Source: Bacteroidota bacterium
GTDB lineage: Bacteria > Bacteroidota > Rhodothermia > Rhodothermales > UBA10348
Length of the DNA stretch: 5,590 bases
Direction: 5' to 3'
Assembly: GCA_018623785.1 (NCBI GenBank)
Contig: JAAZVD010000124.1
Span: 1 to 5,590 of the forward strand
In this document: positions 1-5,590 of the stretch, piece by piece
Numbering within the stretch: position 1 is the first letter of the stretch
How the letters are laid out: each line of letters begins with the position of its first letter
Program-made: the position numbers and the translations under genes
The notes under the pieces: model-generated
Told to the model about the DNA's origin: nothing
Database searches by the model: none
Seen by the model: only the letters and a program-made list of their open reading frames with translations

Positions 1-2775
1 AGTGCCAGTAGAGACCTCGATGGGTACCTGCAACGGGAGTGCTTCAGACATTTCCTTGATAACCATCTCACGTACACGGTCCACTTCATCGAGTGCGACC
101 TCCAGAACCAGTTCATCGTGCACCTGTAGGAGCATGCGACTGTTGTAGTTGCCTTCGGATAGAATCCGATCGACAGCAATCATCGCTCGCTTGATCATGT
201 CTGCCTGCGTACCCTGAATGGGCATATTTACGGCAACACGTTCGGCTGCGGATCGAACATTTCGATTGCGAGCATTGATATCCGGCAGGTAGCGGCGGCG
301 CCCCAGCATCGTTTCTGCGTAGCCCAATTCACGTGCCTTCTCAACCTGCTCAACAAGGAACGACGCTACGGCTGGAAAGCTACGATTGTAGGTATCGATC
401 AGCTCTTGCGCTTCCGCCCGCGAGCAGCGAAGACGGGCTGCGAGACCGAATGCCGAAATACCATACGGAATGCCATAGTTGACCTCTTTGGCCTTGCTGC
501 GCTGCTCGCGGGTAACGTCTACTGGATCCACGCCGAACACGCGCGCGGCGGTCTGGGTGTGAATATCCTCGTTGTTGCGATAAGCATCTTTCATTGCCTC
601 ATCGCCGGCTAGAGAGGCCAGGATGCGCAACTCGATCTGGGCATAATCTGCCGAAAGAAGCACATGTCCCTCCGGCGCTACGAAGGCACGCCGGATCTCG
701 CGGCCACGGGCCGTCCGGATGGGGATATTCTGCAGGTTCGGATTGGAGCTTGACAGACGGCCCGTAGCCGCGGTCGTTTGCGAGTAGGACGTATGGACGC
801 GTCCGGTCTCGGGATGCACCAATTCGGCAAGCGCGTCGATGTAAGTGGACTTGAGCTTGGCCAGCTCGCGCCAGTCCAGAATCATGCCCGGCAATTCATG
901 CTCTGCAGCCAATTCGGTCAACACGCTCTCTTTCGTGGAGGGCTTTCCAGTGGACGTCTTCGACACCACCGGCAATCCAAGCTTGTCAAACAGGATGGAT
1001 CCAATCTGCGCTGGCGAGCCGATATTGAATTCTTCCCCAGCGATTTCGAAGATCTGTTTTTCAAGTTGCTCCAGGTCCACAGCCGCTCGAACCGACAAGT
1101 CCTTCAAAGCACCCTCATCCAGTTTGATGCCAGCCAACTCCATGCGGGAGAGCACCGGGACCAACGGAAACTCCAGATCGTGCGCCAAGCCCTTGACCCC
1201 GGCACCATCAAGCTGATCCCGTAGCCTGTCAGATAGCTGCAGCGTGATGTCAGCATCTTCGCATGCGTATGGAGAAACCTCGATGGGCGGCACGTCCCGC
1301 ATGGACCTGGCATCTTTGCCCTTGCCAAGCAACGAAGAGATCGGGATCGTTTCATAGCCCAGCTCCCGGCGCGCAAGCGCATCCAGGCCATGGGGTTCCT
1401 CCGGTGCAATCAGGTAATGCGCGACCATGGTGTCAAAGAACGGACCGGCTACACGCACCCCATGCCGGGCCATGACCAGCCAGTCGTACTTGATGTTTTG
1501 TCCGACTTTTTCGCCCTCTGCTTCCAAGAGAGGGGCTACGAGCCTCACGACCTGCTCGGTTGACGTTCCGTCGGGCAACGGCGTCGGAATGTAGATGGCT
1601 TTGTCGGACTCCACGGAAAAAGACATGCCCACCAGGGATGCCATCATGGGATCAATAGACGTAGTCTCCGTATCGAATGAAAGAGGGAAGCGACCTTTCA
1701 GCGATTCGACAATCTCGCGGACCTCTGCCAGGCTCGAAAGCATACGGTAGTCGGAGCGCTGCTCGTCATAGCTGCGCAAGCCTCCATCGTCAAAGAGGCC
1801 CCCCTGCTCTCCGGGCGCGACGGCCGTCTGCGCGCCGTTGGCAGCCGCTTTCGGCGCCAAGATGCGATGGACCCGATCGTAGAGCCGACTGAACTCCAGA
1901 TCGTCGAATAATGTCCGGATCTCACGCAGGTCGGGGGCCTGACACAGAAAATCGTCCCATCCAAGATTCAGCGGCACATCCGTCTTGATGGTGACCAGCT
2001 TCTTGGACAGCCGTGCCATATCGGCTTCGTTCTGCATCCCTTCCCGGGCCCGCTTACCGGGAAGCTCATCCGCATGCTCGATCAGATTTTCTACCGAGCC
2101 GTACTCGGCCAACAGCTTGATGGCCGTCTTCTCCCCAATCCCGGAGACGCCGGGAACGTTATCGGCAGCATCCCCCATGAGCGCCAGCACATCGATAAAC
2201 TGGATGGGCTCGAGGCCATACTTTTCCCGAAACGTTACTTCCGTGATCGGATCAAACGATTCGCCACGATAGGCCGGCCTGAACTGCGTAATATGCCTAT
2301 CGATGAGCTGCATGAAGTCCTTATCTGGCGACACGATAACAGCATCCACTCCTTCGTCGGCTGACTGCCGGGCGAGAGTTCCGATTACATCATCAGCCTC
2401 TACTCCCTCTACCTCTACAACGGGGATGTCCATGGCCTCCACGACCCGCTTAATGTGGGGCAGGTTGGCAATCAATTCCTCAGGTGGCGGGTCCCGGTGT
2501 GCCTTGTAGTCGTCAAAAAGCTCGTCCCGGAAGGTGCCGCCCTCTCCCATTACGTCGAAGACCACCGCCATGTGATCGATGTTGTGGTCCTCTATAAGCT
2601 TGATAAGCGCAGCCGTAAATCCATACGTGGCACTCGTATTGAAGCCTTTCGAGTTTATGAGCGGACGGGAAATGAAGATGAAGTGGGCGCGATACGCCAA
2701 CGCCATCGCATCCATCAGATACAGCGTCTTTTCAGTGGGCGAATCAGTACTGGTGCCTAGGGACGCGTCGGGCAT
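1..2775 (-). CDS. polA: DNA polymerase I, C-terminus cut by window edge
   Basis: Replicative repair polymerase that fills gaps, removes RNA primers and proofreads. 925 codons are open to the left edge; by comparison with the E. coli C-terminus only about ten residues are missing. Domains in order: 5' nuclease, residues about 17-305, with acidic residues D22, D74, E126/D128/D129, D151/D153, D202/D205 and a helix-hairpin-helix near 207-222; linker 306-340; 3'-5' exonuclease about 341-530 with D368/E370, D431 and Y503/D507, so proofreading looks intact; polymerase about 535-925 with motif A D710, motif B R759/K763/Y767/Y771 and motif C H886-D887-E888. The ATG at 2775 is chosen because it is the first in-frame ATG ahead of the conserved start (YLMDAMALAYRAHF, residues 19-32). 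No clear ribosome binding site precedes it; M21 and M24 are alternatives but would remove conserved residues. It is transcribed away from the sugar genes. The identification is very secure; the exact start is less so. Confidence 0.97.
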   Translation of the reverse strand, partial: MPDASLGTSTDSPTEKTLYLMDAMALAYRAHFIFISRPLINSKGFNTSATYGFTAALIKLIEDHNIDHMAVVFDVMGEGGTFRDELFDDYKAHRDPPPEELIANLPHIKRVVEAMDIPVVEVEGVEADDVIGTLARQSADEGVDAVIVSPDKDFMQLIDRHITQFRPAYRGESFDPITEVTFREKYGLEPIQFIDVLALMGDAADNVPGVSGIGEKTAIKLLAEYGSVENLIEHADELPGKRAREGMQNEADMARLSKKLVTIKTDVPLNLGWDDFLCQAPDLREIRTLFDDLEFSRLYDRVHRILAPKAAANGAQTAVAPGEQGGLFDDGGLRSYDEQRSDYRMLSSLAEVREIVESLKGRFPLSFDTETTSIDPMMASLVGMSFSVESDKAIYIPTPLPDGTSTEQVVRLVAPLLEAEGEKVGQNIKYDWLVMARHGVRVAGPFFDTMVAHYLIAPEEPHGLDALARRELGYETIPISSLLGKGKDARSMRDVPPIEVSPYACEDADITLQLSDRLRDQLDGAGVKGLAHDLEFPLVPVLSRMELAGIKLDEGALKDLSVRAAVDLEQLEKQIFEIAGEEFNIGSPAQIGSILFDKLGLPVVSKTSTGKPSTKESVLTELAAEHELPGMILDWRELAKLKSTYIDALAELVHPETGRVHTSYSQTTAATGRLSSSNPNLQNIPIRTARGREIRRAFVAPEGHVLLSADYAQIELRILASLAGDEAMKDAYRNNEDIHTQTAARVFGVDPVDVTREQRSKAKEVNYGIPYGISAFGLAARLRCSRAEAQELIDTYNRSFPAVASFLVEQVEKARELGYAETMLGRRRYLPDINARNRNVRSAAERVAVNMPIQGTQADMIKRAMIAVDRILSEGNYNSRMLLQVHDELVLEVALDEVDRVREMVIKEMSEALPLQVPIEVSTGT

Positions 2776-2914
2776 ATCGAGTGAGCTGAGTTGCGGGTTC
2801 GGGACGGTGGATCGGAACACTGAACGACCTGGACCTTACACGGTTCGCTGTCTCGTTATTCGCCTGTTGTCGGGCCTTGACATGCGCGATGATTCATCCG
2901 ACGATGTGTTCAAG
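2776..2914. other. Divergent intergenic region between polA and rfbB
   Basis: These 139 bases must carry the promoters for polA (leftward) and probably for the rfb genes (rightward). A consensus TTGACA lies at 2877-2882 on the plus strand, but no good -10 box follows at the normal spacing. An imperfect promoter is listed separately. A small inverted repeat, GATGA-T-TCATC, lies at 2888-2898. I found no convincing leftward promoter or terminator. The rfbB reading frame stays open back through this region into polA, but that extension is antisense to polA and is not part of the protein. If rfbB starts at the in-frame ATG at 2882, the region shrinks to 2776-2881. Confidence 0.7.
2877..2905 (+). 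promoter_or_regulatory. Weak candidate promoter for rfbB
   Basis: A perfect TTGACA (2877-2882) is followed after 17 bases by GACGAT (2900-2905), which matches only three of six positions of TATAAT. If used, transcription would begin near 2912, almost at the ATG at 2915, giving a leaderless or nearly leaderless message. That would fit the absence of a Shine-Dalgarno sequence, and it would exclude the ATG at 2882 as start. The -10 match is poor and a TTGACA can occur by chance, so this is a guess. Confidence 0.2.
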
Positions 2915-3985
2915 ATGTTCAACCCCTCTTCTGTCCTGGTTACCGGTGGCGCCGGTTTCATCGGCTCCAATTACTTGCTGCATGCGGTCCGTGCCCACCC
3001 GCAGACCCGATATGTCAATCTGGATGCCCTGACCTACGCTGGCAATCTGGCCAACCTGGCCGACATCGAGGGTGCCCCGAATTACTCTTTTGCTCACGGG
3101 GACATCAATGACTCAGATCTCCTGGCTCGTCTTTTCGATGAATATGGCTTCGACGCAGTGGTCCATTTTGCCGCGGAGTCCCATGTTGACCGAAGCATTC
3201 TCAATCCAACGGCCTTCGTAACAACCAATGTCCACGGAACGCTTGTCTTGCTTCAAGCAGCGCGAGAAGCGTGGGAGGGCGCGGACGGTCCTCGACGTTT
3301 CCATCACGTCTCAACGGATGAAGTGTTCGGCTCGCTCGGATCCGAAGGCCACTTTACAGCCGATACCACCTATGCGCCTCGCTCGCCGTATGCAGCCTCG
3401 AAAGCAGCTGCAGACCACCTTGTGCGTGCCTTCGGAACGACCTACGGACTACCCTGGGTCATTACCAACACGTCCAACAATTACGGCCCGTACCAATTCC
3501 CGGAAAAGCTAATCCCCCTCGTTATCCGCAATGCCATGACCGGGGCTCCAATTCCGGTTTACGGCAAGGGCGAAAACGTGCGGGATTGGCTCCACGTGGA
3601 GGACCACGTTGACGCGCTTGACCGCGTTCTCCATCAAGCCGGTACCCGCTCGACATGGCTTATCGGCGGCGATCAGGAAATCAGCAACCTGGAGCTTGTC
3701 CATATGCTCCTCGACGAAGTGGACCGCGCCACCGACAAGGAAGCTGGTACGAGCCGCAACCTCGTCCGCTTTGTCACAGATCGCCCAGGGCACGATTTCC
3801 GGTATGCCCTGGACAGTTCACCCATTCAGAAGGAACTCGGATGGCGGCCCAAGCACGATCTTGCCAGCGGCATTGCAGCTACCGTGTCTTGGTACCTGAA
3901 CAACGCCGCATGGATGAACGCCATTCTGGGCGGCGACTACCGGGACTACTACAAAATGCAGTACGGTTCACGGGGAATGAACTGA
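2915..3985 (+). CDS. rfbB: dTDP-glucose 4,6-dehydratase
   Basis: Converts dTDP-D-glucose to dTDP-4-keto-6-deoxy-D-glucose using bound NAD+, the second step of dTDP-deoxysugar synthesis in the cytoplasm. The 356-residue product is of normal family length. It is an extended short-chain dehydrogenase: the Rossmann motif GGAGFIG is at residues 11-17, AAESHVDRS at 86-94, the catalytic STDE at 133-136 (T134, D135, E136), and Y159/K163 of the YxxxK motif. The NNYGPYQFPEKLIP stretch (188-201) and the C-terminal YRDYYKMQYGSR (342-353) are typical of RmlB. The ATG at 2915 places the Rossmann strand at the usual distance from the N-terminus. An in-frame ATG at 2882 would add 11 residues (MRDDSSDDVFK) and cannot be excluded. 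Neither start has a clear ribosome binding site. It is the first gene of the rightward sugar cluster and is divergent from polA. Confidence 0.96.
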   Translation: MFNPSSVLVTGGAGFIGSNYLLHAVRAHPQTRYVNLDALTYAGNLANLADIEGAPNYSFAHGDINDSDLLARLFDEYGFDAVVHFAAESHVDRSILNPTAFVTTNVHGTLVLLQAAREAWEGADGPRRFHHVSTDEVFGSLGSEGHFTADTTYAPRSPYAASKAAADHLVRAFGTTYGLPWVITNTSNNYGPYQFPEKLIPLVIRNAMTGAPIPVYGKGENVRDWLHVEDHVDALDRVLHQAGTRSTWLIGGDQEISNLELVHMLLDEVDRATDKEAGTSRNLVRFVTDRPGHDFRYALDSSPIQKELGWRPKHDLASGIAATVSWYLNNAAWMNAILGGDYRDYYKMQYGSRGMN

Positions 3986-4067
3986 GGACAGCCCCGCAGT
4001 GTCGTATGTTGGCGCAACGGATCCGCGATAGTCCCACCCTTTTTGTCTATCCACCACATCAGAGCGT
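3986..4067. other. Spacer between rfbB and rfbA
   Basis: These 82 bases separate the two genes. They contain a four-pair inverted repeat (GTTG-GCG-CAAC, 4008-4018) and an overlapping eight-base palindrome CGGATCCG (4018-4025). Neither is long enough or followed by a T-run to make a convincing terminator. A pyrimidine-rich stretch with TTTTT follows at about 4031-4054. No Shine-Dalgarno sequence precedes the rfbA ATG and I see no clear promoter. The two genes may share a transcript, but the gap is wide compared with the overlaps further downstream. Confidence 0.6.
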
Positions 4068-4820
4068 ATGAAAGGAGTTGTCCTTGCCGGAGGCACCGGC
4101 AGTCGCCTCTACCCACTTACCAGGGTGACCAACAAGCACCTGCTTCCCGTGGGTCGATACCCGATGATTTATCACCCGTTGCTTCGCTTGCGGCGCGCCG
4201 GGGTAACCGAAATAGGCCTCGTTACAAGTCCCGAGCACATGGGGGATGTGGTCAACCTTCTGGGCAGTGGCTCTCGCTTGGGCGTAGACCTGACCTACCG
4301 TGTGCAGGACGAACCAGGCGGCATTGCCCAGGCGCTGGGGTTGTGCGAGTCCTTTGTTGGGAAGGAACCTTTCGTCGTCGTCCTGGGAGACAATATCCTC
4401 GGCGAAGACATCAGGGATGACGTTGAGGCCTTCGCAAAACAGGCACGGGATAGCAGTGGGGCGCGGGTGCTGCTCAAGGAAGTCCATGATCCCGAACGCT
4501 ACGGCGTACCGGAGTTTGACGGAGACCGCATCAGTCGCGTCATCGAGAAGCCTGCCAACCCGCCCTCGTCCTACTCGGTCATCGGAATCTATTTCTACGA
4601 TCCTTCTGTGTTCGATTATATCCGGACGCTGACCCCTTCGCAGCGCGGCGAACTTGAGATTTCTGATGTGAGCAACCGCTATGCCGAAAAAGGTCAGTTG
4701 ACTCATGGCGTTTTGTCCAGCTGGTGGGGCGATGCCGGTACCTTTGAAGGGTTAGAGGAAGCCAATCGCCTCGCACGGGACCTTGTCTACGAAGAGCTAC
4801 CGGGGGTTGCCAACGAATGA
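4068..4820 (+). CDS. rfbA: Glucose-1-phosphate thymidylyltransferase, short form
   Basis: Couples glucose-1-phosphate and dTTP to give dTDP-glucose and pyrophosphate, the first step of the pathway that RfbB continues. The nucleotidyltransferase signature GGTGSRLYPLT is at residues 8-18, followed by K23 in TNKHLLPV. The metal-site aspartate is D108 in LGDNI; EKP (160-162), GELEISD (194-200) and WGDAGT (220-225, D222) complete the substrate site. At 250 residues it is about 40 shorter than the roughly 290-residue E. coli type RmlA and lacks the C-terminal extension, which in that type contributes to the regulatory site. The ATG at 4068 puts the signature at the expected distance from the N-terminus. 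The purine-rich AAAGGAG right after the start codon encodes conserved residues and is not a ribosome binding site for this gene. Its stop overlaps the next gene by four bases. The family is secure; glucose as the sugar is inferred from the rfbB neighbour. Confidence 0.92.
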   Translation: MKGVVLAGGTGSRLYPLTRVTNKHLLPVGRYPMIYHPLLRLRRAGVTEIGLVTSPEHMGDVVNLLGSGSRLGVDLTYRVQDEPGGIAQALGLCESFVGKEPFVVVLGDNILGEDIRDDVEAFAKQARDSSGARVLLKEVHDPERYGVPEFDGDRISRVIEKPANPPSSYSVIGIYFYDPSVFDYIRTLTPSQRGELEISDVSNRYAEKGQLTHGVLSSWWGDAGTFEGLEEANRLARDLVYEELPGVANE

Positions 4821-5299
4821 GTATGCCTACATCCTGGACCGATGGGACCATCGATGGGGTGTCCGTTGATCCATTCAAGGTTTTTTCTGACGATCGTGGC
4901 TGGCTGGCTGAACTTTTCAGGCAGGACGAGCTCTCTGCGAACGATTTTCCCACGATGGGATACCTGTCCTCCACACGGCCAGGCGTTGCCCGTGGGCCGC
5001 ATGAGCACCGGGACCAGACCGACCGGTTTGCGTTCTTCCACGGGATCTACAAGATCATCATGTGGGACGCCCGGCGGGATTCGCCAACGTACGGTGTGCG
5101 CCAGGAATTGCATGCCGGTGATGACAACGCTGTCATCGTAGTCATCCCGCCGGGCGTCGTACACGCCTACCGAAATCTGGGCGCTACGGATGCCTACGTT
5201 CTGAATTTCCCCGATCGCCTGTACGCCGGTCACGGTAAGACGGAGCTGGTGGACGAGATCCGTCACGAAGACAATCCCGATTCCTCTTTCCAAATCTGA
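4817..5299 (+). CDS. RmlC-family cupin, dTDP-4-dehydrorhamnose 3,5-epimerase-like
   Basis: A 160-residue single-domain cupin related to RmlC, which epimerises C3 and C5 of dTDP-4-keto-6-deoxyglucose. Family marks: F23-DDRGWLAE (24-32), ARGPHEH (58-64) with R59 and the putative catalytic base H62, WDARRDSPTYG (83-93) and IPPGVVHAY (110-118) with H116. It differs from classical RmlC: aligned by eye, the active-site Lys of the QxK motif corresponds to D69, and the catalytic Tyr of the LYK segment corresponds to L129, with Y127 nearby. The chain ends at about RHEDNP (149-154), so the C-terminal LSxKD motif that carries the Asp partner of the histidine is missing. It may be a divergent epimerase with other specificity, or have another role on the same sugar nucleotide. 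ATGA overlap with rfbA (4817-4820) suggests coupled translation; M3 at 4823 is an alternative start. No rmlC symbol is given because of the missing residues. Confidence 0.85.
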   Translation: MSMPTSWTDGTIDGVSVDPFKVFSDDRGWLAELFRQDELSANDFPTMGYLSSTRPGVARGPHEHRDQTDRFAFFHGIYKIIMWDARRDSPTYGVRQELHAGDDNAVIVVIPPGVVHAYRNLGATDAYVLNFPDRLYAGHGKTELVDEIRHEDNPDSSFQI

Positions 5300-5590
5300 T
5301 GCCCCTCCTCCTCTTTGACATCGATGGCACCTTGCTCCTCTCCGATGGCATTGGCCGGCGGACCATCCGCGAAGCGTTGTCAGACGTTGCAGGTCGCCCG
5401 ATAACCTCCGATTCGGTGTCTTTCTCGGGACGTACGGATCCTGCCATCATGCGGGATGTGCTTCTCGTGTCCGGTTGCGATCCTGAGGAGGCGGAAGAGT
5501 TGTTGCCAACCTGCCTTGAAACCTTCGCGACGGTCTTCCAGGAACGCATCCAGCCTGAAAACATGACTGTTCTACCCGGCGTGGTAGAAC
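5299..5590 (+). CDS. HAD-family hydrolase, N-terminal part
   Basis: 97 complete codons are visible before the window ends. The start MPLLLFDIDGTLL carries HAD motif I, DxDGT, with the nucleophile D7 and the acid/base D9, so a phosphatase-type enzyme of the haloacid dehalogenase superfamily is likely. The helical stretch after the motif (about 15-90) looks like the beginning of a C1-type cap, as in phosphoglycolate phosphatase-like proteins; FSGRTDPAIMRDVL (42-55) is a recognisable segment of that group. Motifs II-IV lie beyond the edge. The ATG shares its A with the stop codon of the preceding gene (TGATG, 5297-5301), which suggests coupled translation. The substrate cannot be told from sequence. 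Its place in the cluster allows a sugar-phosphate role, but this may be an unrelated passenger. Confidence 0.88.
   Translation, partial: MPLLLFDIDGTLLLSDGIGRRTIREALSDVAGRPITSDSVSFSGRTDPAIMRDVLLVSGCDPEEAEELLPTCLETFATVFQERIQPENMTVLPGVVE

Noticed and set aside
778..1224. 148-residue plus-strand open frame
   Set aside because: It lies wholly antisense to the polA exonuclease and polymerase domains, which are conserved throughout this stretch.
2579..2914. Open reading frame upstream of and in frame with rfbB, adding up to 112 residues
   Set aside because: Most of it is antisense to the conserved polA 5' end, it resembles no RmlB extension, and RmlB normally begins a few residues before the Rossmann motif.
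4008..4025. Inverted repeats between rfbB and rfbA as a terminator
   Set aside because: The stem is only four pairs, the second palindrome is eight bases, and there is no adjoining T-run.
4071..4077. AAAGGAG as a Shine-Dalgarno sequence for a start downstream of the rfbA ATG
   Set aside because: It encodes the conserved K2-G3 of RmlA, and a later start would cut into the nucleotide-binding motif.
4059..4706. 215-residue open frame on the minus strand
   Set aside because: It is antisense to rfbA, whose conserved motifs explain the region, and its sequence shows no recognisable domain.
4787..5293. 168-residue open frame on the minus strand
   Set aside because: It is antisense to the cupin gene, which has clear family motifs and an ATGA link to rfbA.

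Overview
The window holds five protein-coding genes in two divergent blocks and looks like an ordinary chromosomal region of a moderately GC-rich bacterium. On the minus strand lies a nearly complete DNA polymerase I gene (polA). Diverging from it on the plus strand is a dTDP-sugar gene cluster: rfbB (rmlB), a short-form rfbA (rmlA), a cupin of the RmlC family, and the start of a HAD-family hydrolase. The wording of the PolA N-terminus (residues 18-37) and the lack of clear Shine-Dalgarno sequences before any gene recall Rhodothermota, Balneolota or a related Bacteroidota-like lineage. That placement is from memory of family sequences, not from a search.

Layout: 1-2775 (-) polA, cut at its C-terminus by the window edge. 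2776-2914 is the divergent intergenic region. 2915-3985 (+) is dTDP-glucose 4,6-dehydratase. 3986-4067 is a short spacer. 4068-4820 (+) is glucose-1-phosphate thymidylyltransferase. 4817-5299 (+) is the RmlC-family cupin. 5299-5590 (+) is the HAD hydrolase, cut by the right edge. The last three genes are joined by ATGA and TGATG stop/start overlaps, so they are probably translated from one message. rfbB may be on the same message across 82 bases.

How the genes work together: RfbA would make dTDP-glucose from glucose-1-phosphate and dTTP, and RfbB would convert it to dTDP-4-keto-6-deoxyglucose. In the standard pathway RmlC and RmlD then make dTDP-L-rhamnose. Here the RmlC relative is short and appears to lack several canonical epimerase catalytic residues, and no rmlD is in the window. 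The final sugar is therefore uncertain. PolA is unrelated housekeeping, but it has three points of interest: an intact proofreading exonuclease site, a tyrosine at the position that governs dideoxynucleotide discrimination, and a possible sliding-clamp-binding motif in its interdomain linker. I see no mobile element, CRISPR array, tRNA or rRNA, and no clearly undescribed system.
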